DNA of 64,000 nt, taken from contig JAEUKE010000032.1 in assembly GCA_016794345.1 (NCBI GenBank), positions 25,433 through 89,432 on the forward strand, read 5' to 3'. The translations under genes were made by a program, and so were the position numbers. The DNA is from Myxococcales bacterium (GTDB lineage: Bacteria; Myxococcota_A; Polyangia; Polyangiales; Polyangiaceae). Position 1 is the first letter of the stretch; each line of letters begins with the position of its first letter. Below the pieces are notes generated by a model, which worked only from the letters and a program-made list of their open reading frames with translations, did no database searches and was not told where the DNA came from. Shown here in pieces: positions 42,048-50,708 of the stretch.

Positions 42048-43130
42048 GTGAACTACTGGGAGTACATCCGCGTCGAGGAGTTGCTCCGCCTGCAGGGCGG
42101 CATCGACGGCGACGAATCGAAGCGGTCGAACGACGAGGTCCTCTTCATCGTCGTTCATCAGGTCTACGAGCTCTGGTTCAAGCTCGTCTTGCGCGAGCTC
42201 CAGAGCGCGCGCGACCTCTTCCAGCAGAACCCGGTGCCCGACATGGCGCTCGCCGGCGCCACACGATCGCTCAAGCGGGTCACGACGATCTTCCAGCAAG
42301 CGGTCCATCACTTCCAGGTGATGGAGACGCTGACGACGCGCGACTACCTGGACTTCCGCGACACGCTCATCGGCGCGAGCGGCTTCCAGTCGGCGCAGAT
42401 GCGCGAGATCGAGATCCTGCTCGGGCTCGACGAAGAGAAGCGCCTGCCGCTCGGCGTGGAGTCCTCTTACAAGGAGGCGCTCAAGTCGATGGACGGCAGC
42501 TCGTCGCCCGCGCTCGATCGGGTGGAGAAGCGGCTGCACGGCGGGCAGAGCCTGAAGTCGGTCGTCTACGCCTGGCTCGCGCGGACGCCCGTGTCCGAGG
42601 TCGGCCCCGAGAAGTACCTCGCCGACGTGCTCACCTCTCACAAGGCCGAGATGGAGCGCCGCCTGGCCATCGTCGAGGAGCGGATGAAGCTCCCCGAGAG
42701 CGAGATGCTCCTGTGGCGAAAGCGCTACGACGAGGAGCTGAAGGCCGCCGAGCGGTTCCTCCTCTGTGAAGGAGAAGGCGCAGACGTTGCGCATCGGCGC
42801 AAGGTGCGCGCCGCCCTGGTCTTCCTGGAGAGCTACCGCGAGCTGCCCCGCCTGGCCTGGCCACGGGAGGCCATCGATGCCCTCCTCGAGATGGAACAAG
42901 CCATGATTATCTGGCGACAAAGGCACGCTCGGATGGTCGAGCGCATCATCGGCCGGCGGACCGGGACGGGCGGATCGGCCGGGGTGGACTACCTGGATCA
43001 GACCGCACTTCGGTACAGGGTTTTCGACGAGGTGTGGGCGGTGCGAACTTTGCTGTTGCGCGAAGGAGCGGTGCCCCCGATCGGCAACGCTGACGACTTC
43101 CGATTCCGCGTCGAGGACAGGCTTACGTGA
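42048..43130 (+). CDS. kynA: Tryptophan 2,3-dioxygenase
   Basis: This heme enzyme opens the indole ring of L-tryptophan to N-formylkynurenine, the first step of the kynurenine pathway, in the cytoplasm. Family motifs are present: HQVYELWFK (His37, active site), FRDTLIGASGFQS, the heme-ligand region IWRQRHARMVERIIG and GRRTGTGGSAGVDYL. At 360 residues it is longer than typical bacterial TDO (about 280-300), with an insertion around 150-220. No kynurenine formamidase or kynureninase gene is adjacent. The stop overlaps the next start (GTGA), coupling it to two HTTM membrane proteins. Confidence 0.96.
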   Translation: MNYWEYIRVEELLRLQGGIDGDESKRSNDEVLFIVVHQVYELWFKLVLRELQSARDLFQQNPVPDMALAGATRSLKRVTTIFQQAVHHFQVMETLTTRDYLDFRDTLIGASGFQSAQMREIEILLGLDEEKRLPLGVESSYKEALKSMDGSSSPALDRVEKRLHGGQSLKSVVYAWLARTPVSEVGPEKYLADVLTSHKAEMERRLAIVEERMKLPESEMLLWRKRYDEELKAAERFLLCEGEGADVAHRRKVRAALVFLESYRELPRLAWPREAIDALLEMEQAMIIWRQRHARMVERIIGRRTGTGGSAGVDYLDQTALRYRVFDEVWAVRTLLLREGAVPPIGNADDFRFRVEDRLT

Positions 43131-45199
43131 AGCCCTTCATCAATCATTTCTTCAGGATCGACCCCCGCTCGCTCGGCCTCTTCCGAATCCTGTTCGGCCT
43201 GGCCCTGATAGGAGACCTCTCCTACCGCTGGGACCACATCGAGGCGTTTTATTCGAACGAGGGCGTCCTCCCCAACCACAACCACATCTTCAACCTGAAG
43301 CAGGCCGGCAAGCTCGTCTGGAGCGCCCTGCACGCCTTCTCCTCGGACGGCGAGGCGACCTTCGGGTTCTTCCTGATCCTGTTTTTCTACGCGTGCTTCA
43401 CGATCGGCTTCAAGTCGCGCGCCTTCCACGCCCTCTCGGCGGTGGCGCTCCTCAGCCTCGTCGCGCGGAACACCCTGGCCAGCGGCCCCGGCGACTACCT
43501 CGCCCTCGCCATCCTGATCACGACGGTGTTCCTCCCCTTGGGCTCGGCCTTCTCGGTCGACTCGCTCCTCGAGCGCGTGCGCCTCGCGCGTGAGACGCCC
43601 CACGACAAGCTCAACGATCGGTCGAACCTCCCCAACGTCGATCAGACGGACGAGGCTCGCCTGCCCGGGTGGAGCCCGCGCTCGGTCGCGGCGTTCGGCG
43701 TCTTCTCGATCCTCGGCCTGACGATGCTCGCCCTCGCGATGAAGCAGACCGGCGCCGCCTGGAAAGACGGCTCGGCGCTCTCGAAGGCGCTGCACCTGAC
43801 CCTGTTCGCGAGCCCCATGGGCTTCGACATGAAGGACTCCGGCCTGCTCGGGCCGCTGACGCGAGTCGTCTACTACAGCCAGTGGGCGATCCCGGTCCTT
43901 CTCGCCGTCCCGGTGGCCCGCGGCCTCGCGCGCGGCGCGGCGGCGCTCCTGCTCGCCGTGCACGGCCTGACCTACGCGCTCCTCACGAACCTCGGCCTCT
44001 TCGGCTGGACGCTCGTCGCCTCGGCCGCCATCGTCGTCTCGAGCGACACCTGGCAGGTCTGGGCGCAGCGCCACGACCCGAAGCGCGTCCGCACCGTCAT
44101 CTACGACGCCGACTGCGGCGTGTGTTTCTTCCTCTGCCAGCTCCTCAAGCGCTTCGACACGCGCAATCACCTGGTCTTCCAGCCCAACGATCAGCGCGAC
44201 AAGCTCCTCGGCTGGGACGACAAGAAGCAGAAGATCGTCGAGCGCGAGATGCCGAGCGCCGTGACGGAGGATCTCGTCTCCGGGACGGTCGTCGCCGTCC
44301 GCCCCGACGGGTCGATCGCCACGCGCGCGGAGGCCGTGAGCGAGGTGTTCCTCGCCGTCCCCGGCTTCGCCATCCTCGGCCGCGTGCTCGCGCTGCCGGG
44401 CATCTCGGGCCTCACGGGCTCTCTGTACGACTTCGTCGCGAAGCGCCGCACGGACATCAGCGTGGAGCTCGGCCTCGCCGCGTGTGGGGTGGAGAAGCCC
44501 GCCGACGGCGCGAAGGCCGCGCCTGACACCTCGCTCGAGGTCTCCCCCGCCCGCGCCGCTCGTTACCGCGCGACCGCCGGCCTCCGCGAGGCGCTCGCGG
44601 CGGTCTTCGTCGCGTCGGTGCTCGTGCAGACCATCCACCAGAACGAGCTGCCGCTGGGCGCGCCGAAGAGCGCGCTCCTCGCGAGCTTCTCGTGGTGGTC
44701 GCAGACCCGCGGCGATCTCGCCATCCTCACGCCGGAGCCCGCGGCCACGAACGAGTACATGGTGCTCGACGGCTACACGCGCGCCGAGGCGTCGATCGAC
44801 CCGCTCACCGGCAAGGAGCCTCAGCTCGTGGCGAACGCGGCGTTCGATCTCGGGCCGCTCTGGGCGAACTACCTCCGCCAGATCCACCTGCAGGAGCAGA
44901 CGGCCTACCAGCCCGCGCTGCGGACCTACCTGAGCAAGAAGGGCCCGCACTGGCCCGCCGAGGCGAACGAGGAGAAGATCCTCGGCGTCGACGCGTACTG
45001 GGTCACCGCGACCGCCGGCGCCGAGCCCACGCCCGAGCGCATCTTCCGGCACGGTCGTGGCGGCAAGGTCTTCGGCCAGCTCGGCGCGCCCGAGCAGAAG
45101 ACCGGCCCGCGCCGGCTCCCCACGCCGGGCCAGGCGAACGCCGAGGACGGCGGCGCCCCCGCTCCGCGTCTCCCCACCAATTTGCTCAAGAAGGAATGA
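43127..45199 (+). CDS. HTTM (vitamin K-dependent carboxylase-like) membrane protein with DCC thiol-oxidoreductase-like domain
   Basis: The 690-residue product starts at GTG 43127, overlapping the kynA stop. Residues 1-310 contain about eight hydrophobic helices in the HTTM arrangement (horizontally transferred transmembrane, related to vitamin K-dependent gamma-carboxylase and SdpB), including SLGLFRILFGLALIGD and FYSNEGVLPNHNH. A DUF393/DCC domain follows (about 320-445) with DADCGVCFF, Cys330 and Cys333 forming the redox-like CxxC. A further helix and a C-terminal soluble domain (VDAYWVTATAG) end the protein. It is paralogous to the next gene. The substrate is unknown. Confidence 0.88.
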   Translation: MKPFINHFFRIDPRSLGLFRILFGLALIGDLSYRWDHIEAFYSNEGVLPNHNHIFNLKQAGKLVWSALHAFSSDGEATFGFFLILFFYACFTIGFKSRAFHALSAVALLSLVARNTLASGPGDYLALAILITTVFLPLGSAFSVDSLLERVRLARETPHDKLNDRSNLPNVDQTDEARLPGWSPRSVAAFGVFSILGLTMLALAMKQTGAAWKDGSALSKALHLTLFASPMGFDMKDSGLLGPLTRVVYYSQWAIPVLLAVPVARGLARGAAALLLAVHGLTYALLTNLGLFGWTLVASAAIVVSSDTWQVWAQRHDPKRVRTVIYDADCGVCFFLCQLLKRFDTRNHLVFQPNDQRDKLLGWDDKKQKIVEREMPSAVTEDLVSGTVVAVRPDGSIATRAEAVSEVFLAVPGFAILGRVLALPGISGLTGSLYDFVAKRRTDISVELGLAACGVEKPADGAKAAPDTSLEVSPARAARYRATAGLREALAAVFVASVLVQTIHQNELPLGAPKSALLASFSWWSQTRGDLAILTPEPAATNEYMVLDGYTRAEASIDPLTGKEPQLVANAAFDLGPLWANYLRQIHLQEQTAYQPALRTYLSKKGPHWPAEANEEKILGVDAYWVTATAGAEPTPERIFRHGRGGKVFGQLGAPEQKTGPRRLPTPGQANAEDGGAPAPRLPTNLLKKE

Positions 45200-47202
45200 C
45201 CCGACTCGGTCGGGTTCGCGCCGCGGTGCGCGATCGATACCTCCGGGTCGATCCTCGCACCGCAGGCGTGTTTCGTTTGGTCCTGGGGACGCTGCTCTCG
45301 CTGGACTGCTTGCGCCATTGGTCGGAGGCGCAGCTGCTCTATTCCACGAGCGGGGTCCTGCCGAACGAGAAGCACCTCTGGCACCCGTCCTCGAGCTACC
45401 TCTTCTCGATCTTCCACGCCTTCTCGAGCGTGAACGAGGTCCACGTCCTCTTCACGCTCGGGCTCATTTGCCACCTCCTCTTGCTGGTCGGCTACCGCAC
45501 GAAGCTCTTCGCGATCTTGAGCTGCGTGTTCGTGACCAGCATGGACAGCCGCATCCCCCTGGTCGAAAACGGCGGCTACGTCGTCGTCAACCTCACGACG
45601 TTCTACGCGTGTTTCCTCCCGATCGAGCGGCGCTTCTCGATCGACGCGTGGATCAGATCCTGGCGCGAGCGCGTCGCGACGAAGGCCGCGGATCTAGCTG
45701 ACAGGCCGTGGATCGCCGAAGGAGGCCGCGCCTACTACTCGATCGTGGGCGCGCTCGCCGTCCTGAATTTTTCGATCATCTACTTCTTCAACGTCGTCAA
45801 CAAGACCGGCAACATCTGGCGCAAGGGCGACACCGTCCACTACGTCCTCCACATCGATCGGATGGTGACGGGGTTCGGCGTGCTCACCCGCGAGATCACG
45901 CCCGAGCCCGTGATGCGCTTCGCGGACTTCTTCGTCCTCTCGGTCGAGGCGGTGATCTTCGCGTGCATCGTGTGGCCGCGCGGACGGAAGGTCTCGCGCC
46001 TCCTGGCGATGTTCCTCATCGTCTGCTTGCACGGATCGTTCGGAACCATGATGCGGCTAGGCCCGTTCTCCTGGTTCATGATCTGCTTCTCGACGCTGCT
46101 CCTGCTCCCGGTGCACTGGTCGATGCTGCAGCGGTTCCGGGAGAAGCGCTCCTCGCCCTGCGAGATCGGCGTGGACGAGTCGTCGCCGCTCGCGCTCGTG
46201 GTGGCGCGCGTCGTCGCCCGGCTCGACCGCTACCGGCGCATCACCTTCGTGGCAGGCCCCGCGGGCGGCCTGCTCGCGCTGAGGAACGACGCGGGCGACT
46301 TCGTCACGGACCGCTCCGCCGTCGCGCGCGGCGTGTGCTCGAACCTGTCGGTCGGGCCGGTGCTCAGCCGACCCGCGGCGCTCCTCCTCGGCTGGCTCCG
46401 CGCGCGCGAGCCTGGCATCACACGGTTCTTCGGGCTCCAGAGACCGCCAGTCGCCGCTCCCCCCACGTGGCGCCTCGGCGCGAGGCTCGCGGTCGTGCCT
46501 CGCTTCACGCGCGAGCTCTTCCTCGCCTACTTCGCGGTCTGCGTGCTGCTGCAGCTCTGGTTCGAGAACAAGTCCATCCCCAAGCAGCTGCCGCCCCCGG
46601 TCAAGCCGGGGCAGGTCCTGCAGCCTCACGAGCAGAAGGGCCTGTCTTTCATCAAGAAGGTGCTCGGCGATCGCGTCATCACGCTCAAGCCGGACAGCCC
46701 CAAGTTCCTGCAGATCACGATGACCTACCCTCGCCTCTTCCAGGGCTGGGGCATGTTCGCCCCGAACCCCATCCAGGAAGACGGCGTGCTCGCCATCGAT
46801 GCGTACACGATCGATGGGCGCCGCCTCGATCCGCTCACGGGCAAGGCGCCCGATCTGGACCTAACCGACTCGCGCGGCGAGGGCCTGTCGCAGCTACGGC
46901 AAGACTACGGCAACCGCATTCGCCTCGATCGCAACGCGGTCTACCGCGACGACCTGAAGGACTACCTCATCGGCTGGCACGAGCTGACGAAGCACCCGGA
47001 AGACGAGCTCGTCGCGTTCGACGTCTACTGGGTCCGCGACAAGTGCCCCGGCCCGGGGAGCGAGAAGCCGACGAACGGCGAGGCCGTGCCGATCGCCACG
47101 TGGCGCAAGCCCGGGTACAAGCGACCGCCGGAGCTCATGCCGATCCCGCCCGCGCCGACGGTCAAGAGCGCCGAGAAGATCGACGACGACCCGACGCGCT
47201 GA
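45196..47202 (+). CDS. HTTM-type membrane protein, paralogue of the preceding gene
   Basis: The ATG at 45196 overlaps the previous stop (ATGA) and follows AAGGA; 668 residues result. It repeats the layout of its neighbour: LRVDPRTAGVFRLVLGTLL, LLYSTSGVLPNEKHLW, about eight helices, a middle domain and a C-terminal domain with DPLTGKAP and FDVYWVRDK shared with the neighbour. The middle domain resembles the second half of the DCC domain but lacks the CxxC pair. One protein may be catalytic and the other a partner, as tandem duplicates often specialise (inference). It converges on an L,D-transpeptidase gene with a 3-base gap. Confidence 0.85.
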   Translation: MTRLGRVRAAVRDRYLRVDPRTAGVFRLVLGTLLSLDCLRHWSEAQLLYSTSGVLPNEKHLWHPSSSYLFSIFHAFSSVNEVHVLFTLGLICHLLLLVGYRTKLFAILSCVFVTSMDSRIPLVENGGYVVVNLTTFYACFLPIERRFSIDAWIRSWRERVATKAADLADRPWIAEGGRAYYSIVGALAVLNFSIIYFFNVVNKTGNIWRKGDTVHYVLHIDRMVTGFGVLTREITPEPVMRFADFFVLSVEAVIFACIVWPRGRKVSRLLAMFLIVCLHGSFGTMMRLGPFSWFMICFSTLLLLPVHWSMLQRFREKRSSPCEIGVDESSPLALVVARVVARLDRYRRITFVAGPAGGLLALRNDAGDFVTDRSAVARGVCSNLSVGPVLSRPAALLLGWLRAREPGITRFFGLQRPPVAAPPTWRLGARLAVVPRFTRELFLAYFAVCVLLQLWFENKSIPKQLPPPVKPGQVLQPHEQKGLSFIKKVLGDRVITLKPDSPKFLQITMTYPRLFQGWGMFAPNPIQEDGVLAIDAYTIDGRRLDPLTGKAPDLDLTDSRGEGLSQLRQDYGNRIRLDRNAVYRDDLKDYLIGWHELTKHPEDELVAFDVYWVRDKCPGPGSEKPTNGEAVPIATWRKPGYKRPPELMPIPPAPTVKSAEKIDDDPTR

Positions 47203-47205
47203 GCG

Positions 47206-48729
47206 TCAGGGGTGGATGACGACGACCGTCGCCTCGTCCGAGGCGCGCGCCGTCATCGCGTGCCAACCCTCGGGCAGCCGCGGCTCCGACCAATCGAAGA
47301 TCCACTTCGCGTCGATGGGCGAGAGGTTCACGCAGCCCGCGCTCTTCCGATCGCCGAACTCGTCGTGCCAGTAGGCGCCGTGCAGCGCGAACGCGCCGTG
47401 GAAGACCTGCGTGTACATGACCTCGGCGTGAACGCGCCCGGGCCGGTTCTCCGAGCGCATGTGGGCCGCGCGCAGCTTGGTGCTGACCGCGTACGTGCCG
47501 TTCGGCGTCGCCGAGGCCTCGATCATCGTGTTGTCCGGACGCATGTCGCCGCGGCCCGCGGAGATGAGCGTGACGAAGACGGGCTCGTCGCGCTCGTAGG
47601 CGATCAGCCAGCCGCCGATGGTCGAGACCTCGACCCAGGTGCCGCGCCCCGCGGCCGGCAGAGAGGCCGGTCGCTTCGCCTCCGAACGAATGACGATGAC
47701 GTCAGCTTCGTCGACCCACGTCCCGGGCGCGGACGTCTCGAGGTACCGGCGGCCCCCCTGCGTCACCTCCTGCCCCGTGAGCTCTGCGAAGCCACGGGGC
47801 GGGAGCGTCCCGTCGGCCCGCTGGACGGCGCCGTCTGCGCTTCGCGCATAACGCGGCCGGTCACCCTTCCGGAAGAAGACCGCCGGCAGGTGCGTGTCCT
47901 CGCCGAGCTCCACGCCGCGGAAGTCGGAGCGCGGGTAACGCTTGAGCCGCGAGAGCGGCACGACCGCGTGGTCCGACGTGAGCACGAACGCGCGGTCTTC
48001 GTGATCGAACTCGGCGCTGTAGGCGATGGTCGAGCCGAAGGGCACGTCCTCGTCGCCTTCGGTCACGGTGTAGGGCAAGAGGAGCGGCGGCGGGGCGGGC
48101 TCGCCGGTGAGCGAGAGGTCCGCCATCGCGAGGTTCTTGTCGAAGGCGCGGATCTCGTCGGCGTCTTTCGCCTTCTTCGCGCGCTCGAGCCGGGCGAGGT
48201 GCGAGCCCTCGCGCCGCTTCTGGTCCTCGGGCGACGGCAAGGTCCGGTACCGCGGCGCCTCGAGCGACTGCGCGTAGTCGAAGGGCCAGGCCGAGTCGAT
48301 GCGAGCAGCCGAGGCGGCGAGCGCGCGGTAGAGCTCGTCCTGGGCGTCGAGCGTCGCGTCGCGACCGAGGCACACCCAGCCCTTGGGCTCGATCGGCACC
48401 CACGTCTCGCAGACCGTCCCGTTGCCCGGCACGAAGCCGCTGCGGTCCCCGCGCACGGCCACCGACTGCCCCTGGCTCACGTAGCCCAGCCACTCCTCCG
48501 TCTCGGTCGGGCGCGGCCGGATCCACACGAAGCGCGCCTTCGCGTGGACGCGGAGGCTCGCGCGCGGCGTGGGCTCGGGCTCGCGCCTGGCCGGCAGGCT
48601 CGGGTCCTTCTCGTTGAGGAGGCGGACGATGTCCGGGTCGAGCGCGCCGTCTCGAGATCGCTCGCGGTGCTCGAGCAGATCGCAGCCCGCGAGCCCGAGA
48701 AGCAGGAGACAAGCGCCGCGGCGACCCAC
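47206..48729 (-). CDS. L,D-transpeptidase (YkuD-domain) lipoprotein
   Basis: The 507-residue product starts at GTG 48729 and has a lipoprotein signal (LLLLGLAGC). A long N-terminal region with SH3-like strands (KARFVWIRPRP, GWVCLGRDATL) precedes a YkuD domain at about 370-500. The catalytic motif HGAYWHDEFGDRKSAGCVNL contains the nucleophile Cys466. Such enzymes cross-link peptidoglycan or attach proteins to it in the periplasm. The protein is far longer than minimal family members (about 150-300). It converges on the HTTM operon with a 3-base gap. Confidence 0.92.
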   Translation of the reverse strand: MGRRGACLLLLGLAGCDLLEHRERSRDGALDPDIVRLLNEKDPSLPARREPEPTPRASLRVHAKARFVWIRPRPTETEEWLGYVSQGQSVAVRGDRSGFVPGNGTVCETWVPIEPKGWVCLGRDATLDAQDELYRALAASAARIDSAWPFDYAQSLEAPRYRTLPSPEDQKRREGSHLARLERAKKAKDADEIRAFDKNLAMADLSLTGEPAPPPLLLPYTVTEGDEDVPFGSTIAYSAEFDHEDRAFVLTSDHAVVPLSRLKRYPRSDFRGVELGEDTHLPAVFFRKGDRPRYARSADGAVQRADGTLPPRGFAELTGQEVTQGGRRYLETSAPGTWVDEADVIVIRSEAKRPASLPAAGRGTWVEVSTIGGWLIAYERDEPVFVTLISAGRGDMRPDNTMIEASATPNGTYAVSTKLRAAHMRSENRPGRVHAEVMYTQVFHGAFALHGAYWHDEFGDRKSAGCVNLSPIDAKWIFDWSEPRLPEGWHAMTARASDEATVVVIHP

Positions 48730-48807
48730 CGGCGCGCCAGGCTAGGGTCGAGTCCCCCGCCCGCGCGAGTTTTCGGGGTGTTCGCCTTGCGCGCCGGGGC
48801 CGCTCGG

Positions 48808-49146
48808 GTGCATGCTCGCCCCGCCTTGCGCCCCAAGCAGCCCGTCAAGATCAGCGACCCGGCGGTGTTCAGCGCTCGAGCGCGCCTCGACGAGTACACG
48901 AAGCTCCTGAAGAGCCGCCTGCGCGACTACTGGAGCGCGGAGACGCGCCTCGACCGCACGCTCGCGTTCATCGAGGTCGAGGTCGCGGCCAAGCTCATCC
49001 AGTCCGGCGCGAGCGAGCTGAACATGCGCCTCCTGCCCCACGGCGTGAGGCACGAGGTCGAGACCGAGGTGAAGCGGCGCACGCGCGGCCTCACCGAGGC
49101 GCGGCTGGATCACGAGACCCGCTTCGGTCCCGTCCCCACCGCCTGA
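48808..49146 (+). CDS. Small protein of unknown function
   Basis: A GTG at 48808 gives 112 residues; other GTG (48778) and TTG (48826) starts are in frame and the choice is uncertain. The sequence is highly charged and helical (SARARLDEYTKLLKSRLRD, FIEVEVAAKLIQSGASELN, RHEVETEVKRRTRGLTEARL), with no transmembrane segment or signal. No family is recognised. Its 3' end overlaps the convergent histidine kinase gene by 37 bases. The helical, conserved-looking composition favours a real gene, but with modest confidence. Confidence 0.5.
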   Translation: MHARPALRPKQPVKISDPAVFSARARLDEYTKLLKSRLRDYWSAETRLDRTLAFIEVEVAAKLIQSGASELNMRLLPHGVRHEVETEVKRRTRGLTEARLDHETRFGPVPTA

Positions 49147-50576
49147 CGTTCGGTCACCCTCGGCAAGCGCACCGAGAACCGCGCGCCTCCCTCCGGGCTC
49201 TCGGCGACCGCGATCGTGCCGCCCGCCGCCTCGACGAGGCCCCGGCAAACGGCGAGGCCCAGGCCGGTGCCTTTGCCCACCTCCTTCGTGGTCACGAAGG
49301 GCTCGAAGAGCTTGTCGCGCACCGACACGGCCACACCCGGGCCGTTGTCGTCGACGTGTATCACGACAGTGTCGTCATCTTTCTCCGCGCGGACCACCAC
49401 GGCGCCGCCCGGCCGGGGCACCTCGTCGGCGGCGTTCAGGACCAGGTTGAGCAAGACCTGCTGCAGGCGCTCGGCTGCGATGGCGACGTCGGGCACACCG
49501 GCGTCCACCTCGTTCGTCACCGTCACCTCGCGCATCTCTTTCTGCGGCGCGAGGAGGGCGAGCACCTCGGCGAGGACGGTGGCCACGCTCGCGTTGCCGC
49601 CCTCCGGCGCGTCGGCTGTCTTCGTGCGCGAGAACGTGAGCAGGTCGCGAAGCACGCGGTGGATGCGCTCGGTCTCGCGCTTCATGCGGATGAGCACGTC
49701 CTTGCGCTCGTCCGGCGGGAGATCGACCGTCATGAGGAGCTCCTCGAGCCCGATGAGCGCGGCGAGCGGGTTGCCGATCTCGTGGGCCATGCCAGCCGCG
49801 AGCCGCCCGACGCTCGCCAGCCGCTCGGTCCTGACGAGGCTCTCCTGCGCGCTCGCGAGATCGTGTGTCGTCTTCTCGAGCTCGCGCACCTTCCCGCGCA
49901 GCGCCTCCTCGTCGGAGAGCAAGCGCTCGGTCATCTGGCGCAGGCTGCCCGAGAGCTCGCGCAGCTCGGCGGCGCCGATGTCCGGCATCTCGAGGCTCCG
50001 CGTGCCGCCGGCGACGCGCTCGGCGGCGTTCGAGAGGGCCACGATGGGCCGGACGACGAGCCTCGTCATCGCGAGGTAAGCGAAGACAAGGAGCGCGAGG
50101 GCGATGACGCCGGTGTAGAGCGCCACGATGCGGACGAGCGGCATCCGCCCGGTGCTCGCCTCGAGCGCGATCACGAGCGCGCAGCTCCTGTCGGCGCCCG
50201 GCACCACGACCAGCAGGACGGGCCCCGTCGGGCCCTCGGCGACCTGCGAGACCTCTTTGCCGGGCGTGACGGCCGCGGGGAGGTTTGCCGCGGCGCCCGC
50301 CACCGTTACCTGCGCGCCAGCCCCGTCGTAGACGGCGATGGCCAGCACCCCGCTTTCGGAGGTCTGCGCCTCGAGCAGGGTGGAGACGTCGCCGCGCGCC
50401 GCAGACGAGAGGACGTGCCCCGCGACCGCGCGCCCGAGATCGCGCGCGGCGCTCTTCTTGGCCGACGCGAGCGACGCCTCCGCGAGCCGCGCGACCGCGA
50501 AGTAGAGCGGCACGAACGCCACGACGAGCAGGACGCCGAGCGCGAGGAGGAGCTGGAGCCGGAGGCCGAGACGCAA
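49110..50576 (-). CDS. Sensor histidine kinase with HAMP domain
   Basis: The 488-residue membrane kinase has two transmembrane helices (about 5-28 and 143-165) flanking a periplasmic sensor region, then HAMP (RPIVALSNAAERVAGG), a coiled coil, the phosphoacceptor domain with His265 in GMAHEIGNPLAAL and an HATPase domain (LVLNAADEVP, DDNGPGV, GTGLGLAV). No response regulator gene is adjacent, so it is an orphan whose partner is elsewhere. It is divergent from a diguanylate cyclase gene with 132 bases between starts. Confidence 0.95.
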   Translation of the reverse strand: MRLGLRLQLLLALGVLLVVAFVPLYFAVARLAEASLASAKKSAARDLGRAVAGHVLSSAARGDVSTLLEAQTSESGVLAIAVYDGAGAQVTVAGAAANLPAAVTPGKEVSQVAEGPTGPVLLVVVPGADRSCALVIALEASTGRMPLVRIVALYTGVIALALLVFAYLAMTRLVVRPIVALSNAAERVAGGTRSLEMPDIGAAELRELSGSLRQMTERLLSDEEALRGKVRELEKTTHDLASAQESLVRTERLASVGRLAAGMAHEIGNPLAALIGLEELLMTVDLPPDERKDVLIRMKRETERIHRVLRDLLTFSRTKTADAPEGGNASVATVLAEVLALLAPQKEMREVTVTNEVDAGVPDVAIAAERLQQVLLNLVLNAADEVPRPGGAVVVRAEKDDDTVVIHVDDNGPGVAVSVRDKLFEPFVTTKEVGKGTGLGLAVCRGLVEAAGGTIAVAESPEGGARFSVRLPRVTERQAVGTGPKRVS

Positions 50577-50708
50577 GGCTCAGAGCACCGCGGGGGATCT
50601 TGACCCGTCTCGCGGCTCGCAGGCCAGCATACACCGGAACACCGCCGCGACCTCGCTCGGGAAATTGGCCCGAATGACCGAGTTGATGGTAGCCGCGTTC
50701 GAGCAACG

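Noticed and set aside
42998..45052. Long minus-strand open frame opposite the first HTTM gene
   Set aside because: It is antisense to a gene with clear transmembrane and DCC motifs, and its own sequence is Arg/Glu-rich with no domain.
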